The position numbers and the translations under genes were made by a program. DNA of 43,971 nt from JACJWR01 sp964627505 (GTDB lineage Bacteria; Actinomycetota; Actinomycetes; S36-B12; UBA10799). The stretch is taken from NCBI GenBank assembly GCA_964627505.1, contig CAZVKB010000010.1:1-43971 (forward strand), given 5' to 3'. Positions 35,784-43,971 of the stretch are shown here, piece after piece (position 1 is the stretch's first letter; every line of letters starts with the position of its first letter). The notes beneath the pieces were generated by a model. It saw nothing but the letters and a program-made list of their open reading frames with translations, was not told where the DNA came from and made no database searches.

Positions 35784-36833
35784 GTGGATTCACCTGGGCG
35801 TGATGCCGCCGCAACCGAGGCCACTGCCACGGAACTCTCGGCCATGACCATGGCGCTCGAGTTGGCCCAGAACTCCGGCGTGCGCCGCGGTCCCAACCCG
35901 GCAGTCGGTTGTGTGATCCTCAACGATGCTGGGCAGGTGCTGGCGACTGGGTACCACCGTGGCCCGGGGACGCCGCATGCTGAGGCAACTGCACTGGCCA
36001 CCGCTGGTGCGCGAGCGCGGGGCGCGACTGCCGTAGTGACCCTCGAGCCGTGTGCACATCACGGACGCACCCCGCCGTGCGCAGATGCGCTGATCGCAGC
36101 GGGTGTGACGCGGGTGGTCTTTGGGCAGACCGATCCCAACCCGGAAGCTGCCGGTGGTGCCGACCGGCTACGGGCGGCGGGGGTGGCGGTCCTCGGTGGC
36201 ATCGAGGCGACGCGAGCCGCAGCCCTCAATCCGGTCTGGAGTCAGGCAGCGCGACTTGGCCGACCCGTGGTGACGTGGAAGGTAGCCGCCAGTCTGGACG
36301 GTCGGATTGCAGCCGCCGATGGCACCTCGAAGTGGATCACCGGTGCGGCAGCGCGGGAGCAGGTGCACGCCCTGCGGGCCAGCGTGGATGCCGTCCTCAC
36401 CGGCACCGGCACCGCTTTGGCCGACAATCCCGCACTGACGGCGCGCCCCGGTGGACAGCCGATCACGGAGCAGCCGCTGCGGGCGGTGATGGGCTACACC
36501 CACCTCCCTGCGGAATATTGGTTGGCGGCGGGTGCCCCGGGGGTACTCTGGCTGGCCACACATGATCCCCACGTTGCCCTGTCGACACTCTGGCGGGCGG
36601 ACGTCCGCCACGTGCTACTGGAGTCTGGGCCCCGGTTGGCCGGTGCCTTTCTGGCCCATGACCTGGTCGATTATCTGGTCTGGTTCACCGCTCCGATCAT
36701 CCTCGGGGCGGCGGGTACCCCAGTCTGCGTGGAGGGCCCGGCGACGTTGGCGGATGCCCGTGGCTGGCGGATCACGGCTACCCGTACCGTGGCGCCAGAC
36801 GTGCGCATAGATGCCGAACGGGAGCGAGGGTAG
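35784..36833 (+). CDS. ribD: RibD, bifunctional diaminohydroxyphosphoribosylaminopyrimidine deaminase/reductase
   Basis: RibD performs the deaminase and reductase steps of riboflavin synthesis. The 349-residue protein has a zinc deaminase domain (HAEA with His65 and Glu67, and PCAHHGRTPPC with Cys90 and Cys99) and a C-terminal reductase domain (TWKVAASLDGRIAAADGTSKWITG, here split as VAASLDGRIAA and GTSKWITG, to about 340). GTG 35784 is taken as start because GGAG lies 8 nt upstream and it begins just after the rpe stop; ATG 35845 is an alternative. ribE begins on the next base after its stop. Confidence 0.94.
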   Translation: MDSPGRDAAATEATATELSAMTMALELAQNSGVRRGPNPAVGCVILNDAGQVLATGYHRGPGTPHAEATALATAGARARGATAVVTLEPCAHHGRTPPCADALIAAGVTRVVFGQTDPNPEAAGGADRLRAAGVAVLGGIEATRAAALNPVWSQAARLGRPVVTWKVAASLDGRIAAADGTSKWITGAAAREQVHALRASVDAVLTGTGTALADNPALTARPGGQPITEQPLRAVMGYTHLPAEYWLAAGAPGVLWLATHDPHVALSTLWRADVRHVLLESGPRLAGAFLAHDLVDYLVWFTAPIILGAAGTPVCVEGPATLADARGWRITATRTVAPDVRIDAERERG

Positions 36834-37427
36834 ATGTTCACGGGAATTGTGGAAGAAGTGGGCGCAGTCGTGGCAGTGACCGATCTGCCCGAGCATGCCC
36901 GGCGACTGCGGATCCAGGGCCCGCTCGTCGTGTCCGACGCGGCACCCGGGGACTCGATCTGCGTCAACGGGGTATGCCTAACCGTGGTGGAACCCGGATC
37001 GGGGGAGTTTTCCGCAGACGTGATGAGCGAAACACTGCGACGCAGTTCGCTCGGCGCAGTGCAGGTCGGTTCGCAGGTGAACTTGGAGCGGGCGATGGCT
37101 GCGGGTGATCGCTTCGGTGGCCACATCGTGTCCGGCCACGTGGATGGCATGGCAACAGTGATGGACCGTGTCGATGCCGAGCATTGGCGGATATTGACCT
37201 TGAGCATCCCCGAAGGTCTCAACCGACTGATCGTGGAAAAGGGTTCGATCACGTTGGATGGAGTCTCGTTGACGGTCGCCAGTGTGGGTGCAGACACCTT
37301 CACGGTTTCGCTGATCCCCACCACGTTGGCGGAGACTACTTTGGGAACATTGCGGACCGGCGCAGACGTCAACGTGGAGGTCGACATGTTGGCCCGCTAC
37401 GTTGAACGGATGCTGGAGTCACGGTGA
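36834..37427 (+). CDS. ribE: riboflavin synthase alpha chain
   Basis: This enzyme dismutates two lumazine molecules to riboflavin. The 197-residue protein begins MFTGIVEEVG, and consists of two similar beta-barrel halves; the tandem is seen in SICVNGVCLTVVEPG and SITLDGVSLTVASVG, with GGHIVSGHVDG at the junction. ATG follows directly on the ribD stop, with GGGAG about 7 nt upstream inside ribD. It overlaps ribBA by 4 nt. Confidence 0.97.
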   Translation: MFTGIVEEVGAVVAVTDLPEHARRLRIQGPLVVSDAAPGDSICVNGVCLTVVEPGSGEFSADVMSETLRRSSLGAVQVGSQVNLERAMAAGDRFGGHIVSGHVDGMATVMDRVDAEHWRILTLSIPEGLNRLIVEKGSITLDGVSLTVASVGADTFTVSLIPTTLAETTLGTLRTGADVNVEVDMLARYVERMLESR

Positions 37428-38785
37428 TCCCATACGAAGATCTCTACGGAGACGACGCGCGCGAGCGGGCCACCCCCCACGTGCCGGTCCCACCCCGACG
37501 TCGGGCTACCACAGCCAGTGGCGTCGCATTGGACTCGGTGCCGGCGGCGATCGCGGCGATCGCGGCCGGGGCGGCGGTGGTGGTGGTCGACGATGAGGAT
37601 CGGGAGAACGAAGGCGACCTGATCGCCGCTGCCCAAAGCGCGACACCGGAACTATTGGCATTCATGATCCGCCACACCTCGGGTGTGATCTGTGTTCCGA
37701 TGACGGGCCACGACCTCGACCGGCTGGCACTGCCACCGATGACCGCCGTGAACGAAGACCGCAAGGGCACGGCCTATTCCGTGAGCGTGGACGCGCGCGA
37801 TGGCGTGTCCACGGGAATCAGCGCAGCGGACCGCGCGCGGACGGTGCGGGTGTTGGCAGATTCGGCCACCGAGCCGTGGGAGATCACGCGGCCGGGACAC
37901 ATTTTCCCGCTCCGCGCAGTGCGCGGTGGGGTGCTGGAACGCGCTGGCCACACCGAGGCGGCAGTCGATCTCGCCCGCCTGGCTGGGTTGAATCCGGCCG
38001 GCGTGATCGCGGAACTCGTCACCGATGACGGCGGCATGATGCGCGCCCCGGCTTGTCGTGAGTTTGCCGATGAGCACGGCCTACTGATGATTTCGATTGC
38101 TGACCTGATTGATTACCTTCGGCGCACCGAGGTCCACGTGCGCCGGGTGACCGAAGCCACTCTGCCGCTGCCGATGGGGGATTTTCGGGCAGTGGGTTAT
38201 GAGAGCACAGTCACGGGTCACGACAGCATCGCTCTGGTAACCGGCGATCTTGGTGACGGCGAAGACGTACTGGTGCGGGTGCACTCGGAATGTCTCACAG
38301 GTGATGTCTTCGGCTCGCTGCGCTGCGATTGCGGTCCCCAACTGCATGCCGCGTTGCAGCGGATCGCGGCGGAGGGACGTGGGGTGGTGCTCTATGTCCG
38401 CGGGCATGAGGGCCGCGGGATTGGCCTCATGCACAAACTCCAGGCCTACAGCCTGCAAGATGCCGGGGCCGACACGGTGGATGCCAACCTCGAACTCGGG
38501 CTGCCCGCCGACGCCCGGGAATACGGCACCGGCGCCCAAATCTTGGTTGACCTGGGCGTGCGTTCGATGCGCCTGCTTACCAACAACCCGGACAAACATG
38601 CCGGGTTGAGTGGGTTCGGGCTGCAGATCCTGGAGCGAGTACCGCTGGAAGTCCCACCCAACCCGTACAACGAGTTCTATCTGCAGACCAAGCGCGCACG
38701 CATGGGTCATGTGTTGGACTTGGTGGAGACCGGCGATGAGGAGCAGTCTGTGGCGCCGACCACCGATGAAGGGGGACATGCATGA
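37424..38785 (+). CDS. ribBA: RibBA, 3,4-dihydroxy-2-butanone-4-phosphate synthase/GTP cyclohydrolase II
   Basis: RibBA supplies both precursors of riboflavin, from ribulose 5-phosphate and from GTP. The 453-residue protein has the RibB acidic loop DDEDRENEGDLI (56-67) and GHTEAAVDLARLAG, then RibA with the zinc cysteines Cys290, Cys301 and Cys303 (SECLTGDVFGSLRCDCG) and RGHEGRGIGL. Both active sites look intact. There is a 30-residue N-terminal extension (ARERATPHVPVPPRRRATT) before the RibB core. GTG start overlaps ribE; the stop overlaps ribH by 4 nt. Confidence 0.97.
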   Translation: MIPYEDLYGDDARERATPHVPVPPRRRATTASGVALDSVPAAIAAIAAGAAVVVVDDEDRENEGDLIAAAQSATPELLAFMIRHTSGVICVPMTGHDLDRLALPPMTAVNEDRKGTAYSVSVDARDGVSTGISAADRARTVRVLADSATEPWEITRPGHIFPLRAVRGGVLERAGHTEAAVDLARLAGLNPAGVIAELVTDDGGMMRAPACREFADEHGLLMISIADLIDYLRRTEVHVRRVTEATLPLPMGDFRAVGYESTVTGHDSIALVTGDLGDGEDVLVRVHSECLTGDVFGSLRCDCGPQLHAALQRIAAEGRGVVLYVRGHEGRGIGLMHKLQAYSLQDAGADTVDANLELGLPADAREYGTGAQILVDLGVRSMRLLTNNPDKHAGLSGFGLQILERVPLEVPPNPYNEFYLQTKRARMGHVLDLVETGDEEQSVAPTTDEGGHA

Positions 38786-39249
38786 GCGGCAGTGGGCAAC
38801 CGGATCTGGCAACTGCAGACATCGACCCGGGTCTACGCGTGGCAATCGTGGCCGCGCGGTGGCATGCCGAGATTCAGGACGCGCTCGTAGCCAACGCCTT
38901 AGCCACGTGCGAACGCTACGAAGCCGAGGTGCTGCTGCAGTGGGTGCCCGGCACCTTCGAAATCCCCGTGGTCGCCGCCCGGTTGGCGAGCACCCATGAC
39001 GCCGTGGTGGCTTTCGGCACTGTGGTGCGCGGTGGCACCCCCCACTTCGAGTACGTCTGTGATGCCGTCACGGCTGGATTGGTACGGGTCAGTCTCGATT
39101 CCGGCGTGCCGGTAGGTTTCGGGATTCTCACCTGTGATGACTACGCCCAAGCCTACGACCGCGCCGGTTTGCCCGACTCGGCGGAAAACAAGGGTGTGGA
39201 AGCCACGACGGCGGCTTTAGAAACAGCGACGATTCTGCGCCGACGCTAA
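38782..39249 (+). CDS. ribH: 6,7-dimethyl-8-ribityllumazine synthase
   Basis: RibH joins the pyrimidine and butanone-phosphate intermediates. The 155-residue protein has RVAIVAARWHAEI, WVPGTFEIPVVAARLA, and FGTVVRGGTPHFEYVCD with the active-site His88. GFGILTCDDYAQA and ENKGVEA are typical of the C-terminal helix region. It is the last gene of the rpe-rib operon and its TAA stop begins a TAAGGT hexamer that probably serves the next gene. Confidence 0.97.
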   Translation: MSGSGQPDLATADIDPGLRVAIVAARWHAEIQDALVANALATCERYEAEVLLQWVPGTFEIPVVAARLASTHDAVVAFGTVVRGGTPHFEYVCDAVTAGLVRVSLDSGVPVGFGILTCDDYAQAYDRAGLPDSAENKGVEATTAALETATILRRR

Positions 39250-39252
39250 GGT
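39247..39252 (+). promoter_or_regulatory. candidate -10 element (TAAGGT) for the decarboxylase gene
   Basis: TAAGGT overlaps the ribH stop codon, 49 nt before the decarboxylase ATG. The same overlap of stop codon and -10 is seen at metK and at the cysteine desulfurase gene. No -35 was recognised. Confidence 0.35.
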
Positions 39253-39301
39253 ATCGAACACTTGGTGGCAGTACCGAATGCCGCCACGATGGGAGATCCT
39301 C

Positions 39302-42082
39302 ATGTCCACGGACCCGCAGTCTGCCGGCGCCGCCCAGTCCGAGCCGCAGGAAAAACTCGACGCACTGAGCCACCTGTTCACCTATCTCGCCCAACGCGAA
39401 GATCGTTGGCGTTCCCTGCAGAGATCCGCTGACACCGCGGTCCGCCATCCCGGTCCCGAGTCAGCCACAATGCTGATGCGCGAACTGACGGCCATGCGGC
39501 CGGCGGAGTCGTGTTGGGGTTACCCCGGTTTGGAGATTATCGATCAGCTTGTGGAGCGGCTCCGTGCCGACGATCTGAACTCATTCGACACCGCGGTGCG
39601 CAACATCAGCGTCGCCATCCATACGAAGTCCTATCGGCGTGACCTCAGCGCCCGGGAAGTTTTTGACGTGCGCCACGCTCTCACCGAAGCCCAGATGAAC
39701 TGGGAGGCAACGAGTGCGTCGCGGCCGTACTTCGAAGTGCTGATCGTGCGCGGTTCCGAGCCGGAGGGTGAGAGCAGCCTGGCCCCGTGGATCCGCAGTA
39801 TGCGATCGGCGTCGGACGACTTCGTCTATGAGCCTGTCACTGTCAACAATTTTCAGGACGCCATGGTGGCGCTGGCCCTCAACTCCGAAATTCAGGCAGT
39901 CATCGCCCACGACGGATTTCCCTACCACGGTGAATTGGGGTTGCCGAAACTCGAGCAGTACTTCACCAGCGTGGGGGTGCCCCGGGACGGTGATCTGGCC
40001 TTGCCCTTGCTGAACCTGGTGCGCCACTTCCGGCCGGAAGTGGATCGTTATCTGCTGATCGATCGGGTCTGGGAACGGGTGGCGGGCACTGAGGATGCCG
40101 GTTCGGTGCGCCGGATCTTCTTCGGCATCGAAGAAATCCGCGAGATTCACCTCAGCGTCCTGGAAGGCGTCCGGGAACGCTATGAGACCCCATTTTTCGA
40201 CAATCTCACCACCTACGCCAAGCGGCCGATCGGCACCTACCACGCACTGCCACTGGCGCGCGGCAAGTCGATCCTGAAGTCCAACTGGATTCGCGATATG
40301 GGGGAGTTCTACGGCGAAAACCTCTTCCTCGCCGAATCATCGGCTACGACCGGCGGGTTGGACAGTTTGCTGGATCCGCAGGGCAACATCAAACGAGCCC
40401 AAGAGTTGGCGGCCCGCGCTTTTGGGGCCGACCGAGCGTTTTACGCCACCAACGGCACATCCACGTCCAACAAGATTGTGGTTCAGGCACTCTGCCAGCC
40501 CGGGGACATTGTGCTGATCGACCGCGACTGTCACAAGTCGCACCACTACGCCTGCGTCCTCAGCGGCGCTCAGCCCTACTACATCGACGCCTTCCCGCTC
40601 ACCGAATATTCGATGTACGGCGGTGTGCCGATCGCCAGCATCAAATCGGCGCTGTTGGAGTTGCGGGCGGCGGGTCTGCTCGATCGAGTCCGCATGTTGA
40701 TCTTGACCAACGCCACATTCGACGGGCATTTATCCCACACCAGGCGGGTGATGAGCGAATGCTTGGCCATCAAGCCGGATCTGGTGTTCCTGTGGGATGA
40801 GGCGTGGTCGGCGTCGGCGCGATTCTCGCCCTACTTGCGGCCGCGCACCGCAATGGGTGCGGCGGAAGCACTACGCGAACGTCAGGCAAGTGACATCGCC
40901 CGCCAGGAGTACCAGGAGTTTGTCGAACGCGGCATCGGATTGGACGGCCACGACCCGCGGGCCATCACCGAACGGCTCGTGCCCGATCCCGATGCTTATC
41001 GGGTGCGGGTGTACCAAACGACGTCGGTGCACAAATCGATGTCGGCGCTACGGCAAGCGTCCATCATTCTGGTGGCTGACCAGTTGTTCTCCGACGTCGC
41101 CGAGACCTTCCGGGAGGCCTACTTCACCCACACCTCGACTTCGCCCAACCAGCAGATCATCGCCACCTTGGACGTTGCCCGCCGGCAGATGGAGCTCGAA
41201 GGTTTCGAGTTGGTGTCGTGGGCCCTGCAACTGTCCATCGAAATGCGGCATCTGATCAACTCGAGCCCGGTGATTTCCAAATACTTCCGCGCTCTCTCGC
41301 CAGCCGAACTCATCCCGGAACGGTTCCGGCAAGCCGAGCGGATGGCGGACAGCAACGCCCCCACCTGGTTCGAAACGATCTCGGCGGTGGAGCAAGACGA
41401 ATTTTTTCTCGACCTCACCCGCGTGACTGTGATGTGCGGCAACGCGGCCATGAATGGAGCGGAATTCAAGGAACTGCTGGCTTCCCGATACGAGATTCAG
41501 ATCAACAAAACGTCCCGAAACAGCGTGCTCTTCCAGATCAACATCAACAACACGCGTGGCGACGTCGCCCATGTGATCAAAGTGCTCGCCGACATCTCGC
41601 GGGGGCTCGACCGGTACCTGCGCGAAGCCTCGGAAGAAGAGCGTGCAGTCTTTGCCGACACGGTCACCTCGCTGGTCAGCGAACCGCCCGACTTGCCCAA
41701 CTTCAGCCGCTTCCACGATGCTTTCCGGGACGATCCAGGTAGTCCAGCACGACATGGTCACATGCGGGAGGCATTTTTCCTGGCCTACGAATCCACCAAC
41801 TGTGAACACATTCGGCTTGACAGTGCCGAGCTCGATCGGCGGTTGCATGAAGGCCCCGAAGTGGTGGGGGCGAATTTCGTCATTCCCTACCCGCCCGGCT
41901 TTCCGGTGATCGTCCCGGGTCAAGTGGTCACGCCAGAGATTGTGGCGTTCATGCGCGCCTTGGATGTCTCCGAGATTCACGGGTACGACCCGGAACGGGG
42001 TCTGAAAATTTTCACCTCGAGCGCTTTGGCCACCGCTCGCGGACGCACCAGCGAACCTATCGGCGGTCAGGTGACCGCGTAG
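39302..42082 (+). CDS. large Orn/Lys/Arg decarboxylase family protein (PLP fold type I)
   Basis: The 926-residue protein belongs to the PLP-dependent basic amino acid decarboxylases, which are usually about 700-760 residues. PLP motifs are TNGTSTSNKIVV (about 383-394), DRDCHKSHHYACVL with the His that stacks on PLP, Asp499 in FLWDEAW and the Schiff-base Lys578 in QTTSVHKSMSALRQAS. DEAW and SVHK resemble inducible arginine decarboxylase AdiA more than lysine or ornithine enzymes. About 76 residues separate them, roughly 40 more than I recall for AdiA, and the N-terminal region (1-300) is also long. ATG 39302 has GGGAG upstream; an ATG at 39278 lacks one. The substrate is unproven; polyamine synthesis or acid resistance are options. 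Confidence 0.85.
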   Translation: MSTDPQSAGAAQSEPQEKLDALSHLFTYLAQREDRWRSLQRSADTAVRHPGPESATMLMRELTAMRPAESCWGYPGLEIIDQLVERLRADDLNSFDTAVRNISVAIHTKSYRRDLSAREVFDVRHALTEAQMNWEATSASRPYFEVLIVRGSEPEGESSLAPWIRSMRSASDDFVYEPVTVNNFQDAMVALALNSEIQAVIAHDGFPYHGELGLPKLEQYFTSVGVPRDGDLALPLLNLVRHFRPEVDRYLLIDRVWERVAGTEDAGSVRRIFFGIEEIREIHLSVLEGVRERYETPFFDNLTTYAKRPIGTYHALPLARGKSILKSNWIRDMGEFYGENLFLAESSATTGGLDSLLDPQGNIKRAQELAARAFGADRAFYATNGTSTSNKIVVQALCQPGDIVLIDRDCHKSHHYACVLSGAQPYYIDAFPLTEYSMYGGVPIASIKSALLELRAAGLLDRVRMLILTNATFDGHLSHTRRVMSECLAIKPDLVFLWDEAWSASARFSPYLRPRTAMGAAEALRERQASDIARQEYQEFVERGIGLDGHDPRAITERLVPDPDAYRVRVYQTTSVHKSMSALRQASIILVADQLFSDVAETFREAYFTHTSTSPNQQIIATLDVARRQMELEGFELVSWALQLSIEMRHLINSSPVISKYFRALSPAELIPERFRQAERMADSNAPTWFETISAVEQDEFFLDLTRVTVMCGNAAMNGAEFKELLASRYEIQINKTSRNSVLFQININNTRGDVAHVIKVLADISRGLDRYLREASEEERAVFADTVTSLVSEPPDLPNFSRFHDAFRDDPGSPARHGHMREAFFLAYESTNCEHIRLDSAELDRRLHEGPEVVGANFVIPYPPGFPVIVPGQVVTPEIVAFMRALDVSEIHGYDPERGLKIFTSSALATARGRTSEPIGGQVTA

Positions 42083-42085
42083 ACT
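42080..42085 (+). promoter_or_regulatory. -10 element (TAGACT) for leaderless cysteine desulfurase gene
   Basis: TAGACT begins with the TAG stop of the decarboxylase gene and is followed by 7 nt and GTG 42093. No ribosome-binding site separates them. Geometry is the same as at pyk, mihF and rpe. Confidence 0.5.
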
Positions 42086-42092
42086 ACCCCGC

Positions 42093-43325
42093 GTGGTGTA
42101 CCTCGATCATGCGGCGACAACGCCCATTCGACCAGAGGCCGCGGCGGCGTGGTCGGCTGCGCCAGCGGGAAATGCAGCCAGTTTGCATGCCACGGGTCGA
42201 GCGGCGCGGCGCTGCGTGGAGGAGTCCCGGGAAAGCCTCGCAGCCGACCTGGGCGTAGCCGCCGGGGACCTGATCTTCACCGCCGGTGGGACATCGGCGG
42301 ACAACTTGGCTGTGCTTGGGATTTCGCATGCGCGTCGCCAACAGGACCCCGAACGGCGAGTGGTGGTGATCTCAGCGGTCGAGCACCCGGCCGTGCGAGA
42401 TGCCGCACATGCGCTGACGACTGCGGGTTTCGAGGTGGTCACAGCGCCCGTCGGTCGCGATGGCCGCGTGGATTTGGACACTTTTGCCCACATAGTCAGC
42501 GATCAGCGCGCGCGCATCGCCCTGGTGTCGGTGATGACAGCGAACAACGAAACCGGTGCCACGCAACCGCTGGCCGAGGTGGCCGCGGTGCTGGCGGATT
42601 CGGACATCCCGCTACACACGGACGCCGTGCAGTCCGCCGGTTGGGATGGTGTGCCACAACTGCCGGGAGTAGCTGTGGCTGCGAGCATCAGCGGCCACAA
42701 GTTCGGTGCCCCCGTGGGGATCGGCGCACTCGTGCTGCCGACCGGCATCCCGTGTGTGCCGGTGCAGCACGGCGGTGGTCAAGAGCGACGGCTGCATTCC
42801 GGGACACTCAACACCCCGGGGGCTGCGGCCATGGCGGCGGCGTTGCACGCATCTCGCACGTCTGGGCTGGCCGCAGGCACCCCTGGTGCGACGATTCCCG
42901 CGTTGCGCGCGCAGCTGCTTGCTGGGCTCGTGCAGGCGTTTCCCGCGTCCACGGATGCGTCGGTTGTCACACCTGCAGACCACTGCCTGCCGAACATCGT
43001 GAGCGTGATGTTCCCCGGCTGCGAAGCAGATGCTTTGCTGATGTTGCTCGATGCGCTGGGGGTGGAATGCTCCGCCGGCAGTGCCTGCAGCGCCGGTGTT
43101 CCGCAGCCCAGCAAAGTTTTGCTAGCGATGGGATACGACGCGATAGCCGCTCGGTCGATGCTGCGGTTCTCCTTGGGATGGACGACGACTCGAGCTGACG
43201 TCGAGGCGCTGCTCGCGGCATTACCGGGAGTCGTGAACCGAGCCCGGCTCGCCGGTACTCGGGTGCGACGGGGGCGCAACGTCGGCCAGCAGCCCGCCCC
43301 CACTCCGGTGGGCAGTCGCTCATGA
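42093..43325 (+). CDS. iscS: cysteine desulfurase (IscS/NifS family)
   Basis: This PLP enzyme removes sulfur from cysteine as a protein-bound persulfide. The 410-residue protein starts MVYLDHAATTPIRPEA and has EHPAVRDAA with His98, NNETGATQPL, HTDAVQSAG with the PLP Asp, the Schiff-base Lys203 in ISGHKFGAPVGIGALV, and catalytic Cys332 in SAGSACSAG. A short basic C-terminal tail (RRGRNVGQQPAP) follows. The next gene, mnmA, overlaps it by 4 nt (ATGA), so the main role is probably sulfur donation for tRNA 2-thiouridine. M. tuberculosis has the same pair (Rv3025c-Rv3024c). Confidence 0.95.
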   Translation: MVYLDHAATTPIRPEAAAAWSAAPAGNAASLHATGRAARRCVEESRESLAADLGVAAGDLIFTAGGTSADNLAVLGISHARRQQDPERRVVVISAVEHPAVRDAAHALTTAGFEVVTAPVGRDGRVDLDTFAHIVSDQRARIALVSVMTANNETGATQPLAEVAAVLADSDIPLHTDAVQSAGWDGVPQLPGVAVAASISGHKFGAPVGIGALVLPTGIPCVPVQHGGGQERRLHSGTLNTPGAAAMAAALHASRTSGLAAGTPGATIPALRAQLLAGLVQAFPASTDASVVTPADHCLPNIVSVMFPGCEADALLMLLDALGVECSAGSACSAGVPQPSKVLLAMGYDAIAARSMLRFSLGWTTTRADVEALLAALPGVVNRARLAGTRVRRGRNVGQQPAPTPVGSRS

Positions 43326-43971
43326 AGGTGCTGGCGGCGATGTCCGGGGGAGTGGACTCGGCTGTGGCCGCTGCCCGGGCGGCGGCAGCCGGCCATGACG
43401 TCACAGGTGTGCACTTTGCGCTCTCAACGGATCCGGCTGCCCAGCGCAATGGCTCGCGGGGTTGTTGCACGCTCTCCGACGCTCGAGACGCCCGCCGCGC
43501 CGCGGACACCATCGGTATCCCTTTTTATGTCTGGGATCTCGCTGAACAGTTTCAGCAGGAGGTCATTGACGACTTTCTCGCCGAATACGCCGCCGGACGT
43601 ACCCCCAACCCATGTGTGCGCTGCAACGAGCGGATCAAATTCGCAGCCGTCCTCGACCGTGCGCTCGACCTTGGTTTCGATGCGGTCTGCACGGGCCACT
43701 ATGCACGCATCACCGCGGAACCTGCCGGCGGCTTCGCCTTGCGTCGAGCCGCTGATGCCGCCAAAGACCAGTCTTATGTGCTGGCCGTTGTGGCGGCTGA
43801 TCTGCTGGCGCATGTGGTGTTGCCACTCGGCGACACCACCAAAGCTGCGGTGCGGGCAGAGGCCGAACAGCGCGGGCTGGCAGTGGCCCGCAAGCCGGAT
43901 TCTTACGACATCTGTTTCATCCCCGACGGCGACACCCGCGGGTGGCTGCAAGCCCGTCTGGGTAGTCAGCC
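43322..43971 (+). CDS. mnmA: tRNA-specific 2-thiouridylase MnmA (3' part beyond window)
   Basis: MnmA installs the 2-thio group on wobble uridine of tRNAs for Lys, Glu and Gln. The 216 residues present contain the PP-loop MSGGVDSAVAA (7-17), catalytic Cys98 in TPNPCVRCNERIKF, GHYARI, DQSYVLAVV and the second active-site Cys198 in SYDICFIPDG. About 140 residues of the usual 350-370 are missing at the window edge. ATG 43322 overlaps the iscS stop, so translation is probably coupled to the sulfur donor. Confidence 0.95.
   Translation, partial: MKVLAAMSGGVDSAVAAARAAAAGHDVTGVHFALSTDPAAQRNGSRGCCTLSDARDARRAADTIGIPFYVWDLAEQFQQEVIDDFLAEYAAGRTPNPCVRCNERIKFAAVLDRALDLGFDAVCTGHYARITAEPAGGFALRRAADAAKDQSYVLAVVAADLLAHVVLPLGDTTKAAVRAEAEQRGLAVARKPDSYDICFIPDGDTRGWLQARLGSQ

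Noticed and set aside
41048..41980. 310-codon minus-strand frame opposite the decarboxylase
   Set aside because: Antisense to conserved PLP-enzyme sequence; no start signal or motif.

Overview
This high-GC window reads as a stretch of core chromosome from an actinobacterium (class Actinomycetes). The evidence is a BldD orthologue, mycobacterial-type integration host factor (mIHF), a helicase-degenerate PriA, GlgE, frequent GTG starts and many 4-nt stop/start overlaps. I cannot fix the order or genus from sequence alone. A run of ten N shows it is a scaffold from a draft assembly. I saw no rRNA, tRNA, CRISPR array, insertion sequence or prophage gene, and no gene-free stretch longer than about 240 bases.

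Region 1 (1-9248) is an alpha-glucan block. It holds the N-terminal third of GlgE (cut by the window edge), GlgX, an enoyl-CoA hydratase, a methyltransferase, a left-handed beta-helix acyltransferase (interrupted by the N run), a GT4 glucosyltransferase, a second methyltransferase and a GH57 branching enzyme. The set resembles the Mycobacterium tuberculosis Rv3030-Rv3039c neighbourhood (echA17, Rv3038c, Rv3034c, Rv3032, Rv3031, Rv3030), which is tied to methylglucose lipopolysaccharide and intracellular alpha-glucan. Region 2 (9442-12851) has etfB-etfA, tandem terminator-like hairpins and pyruvate kinase.

Region 3 (12876-27651) begins with bldD on the minus strand. Divergent from it is a tightly coupled operon: pyrR, pyrB, pyrC, a PH-like membrane protein, carA, carB, pyrK, pyrD, pyrF, mihF, gmk, rpoZ, coaBC, then metK. 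It encodes every de novo UMP step except pyrE, plus nucleoid, GMP-kinase, RNA-polymerase, CoA and SAM functions. A PyrR-binding hairpin lies directly before the pyrR ribosome-binding site.

Region 4 (27686-39249) is priA, def, fmt, rsmB, then rpe, ribD, ribE, ribBA and ribH, a complete riboflavin set. A minus-strand PAS-GGDEF-EAL protein is wedged between rsmB and rpe. Region 5 (39302-43971) is a 926-residue PLP decarboxylase, a cysteine desulfurase and the start of mnmA.

Nothing here looks like a new defence, mobile or biosynthetic system. The points most worth following up are the recurrent leaderless -10 pattern, the PyrR leader, the BldD plus c-di-GMP phosphodiesterase pair, the PyrK/PyrD-1B and type-I PyrF combination in an actinobacterium, the enlarged decarboxylase, and the methylglucan-type cluster. 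Statements comparing this window with other genomes come from memory of those genomes, not from a search.
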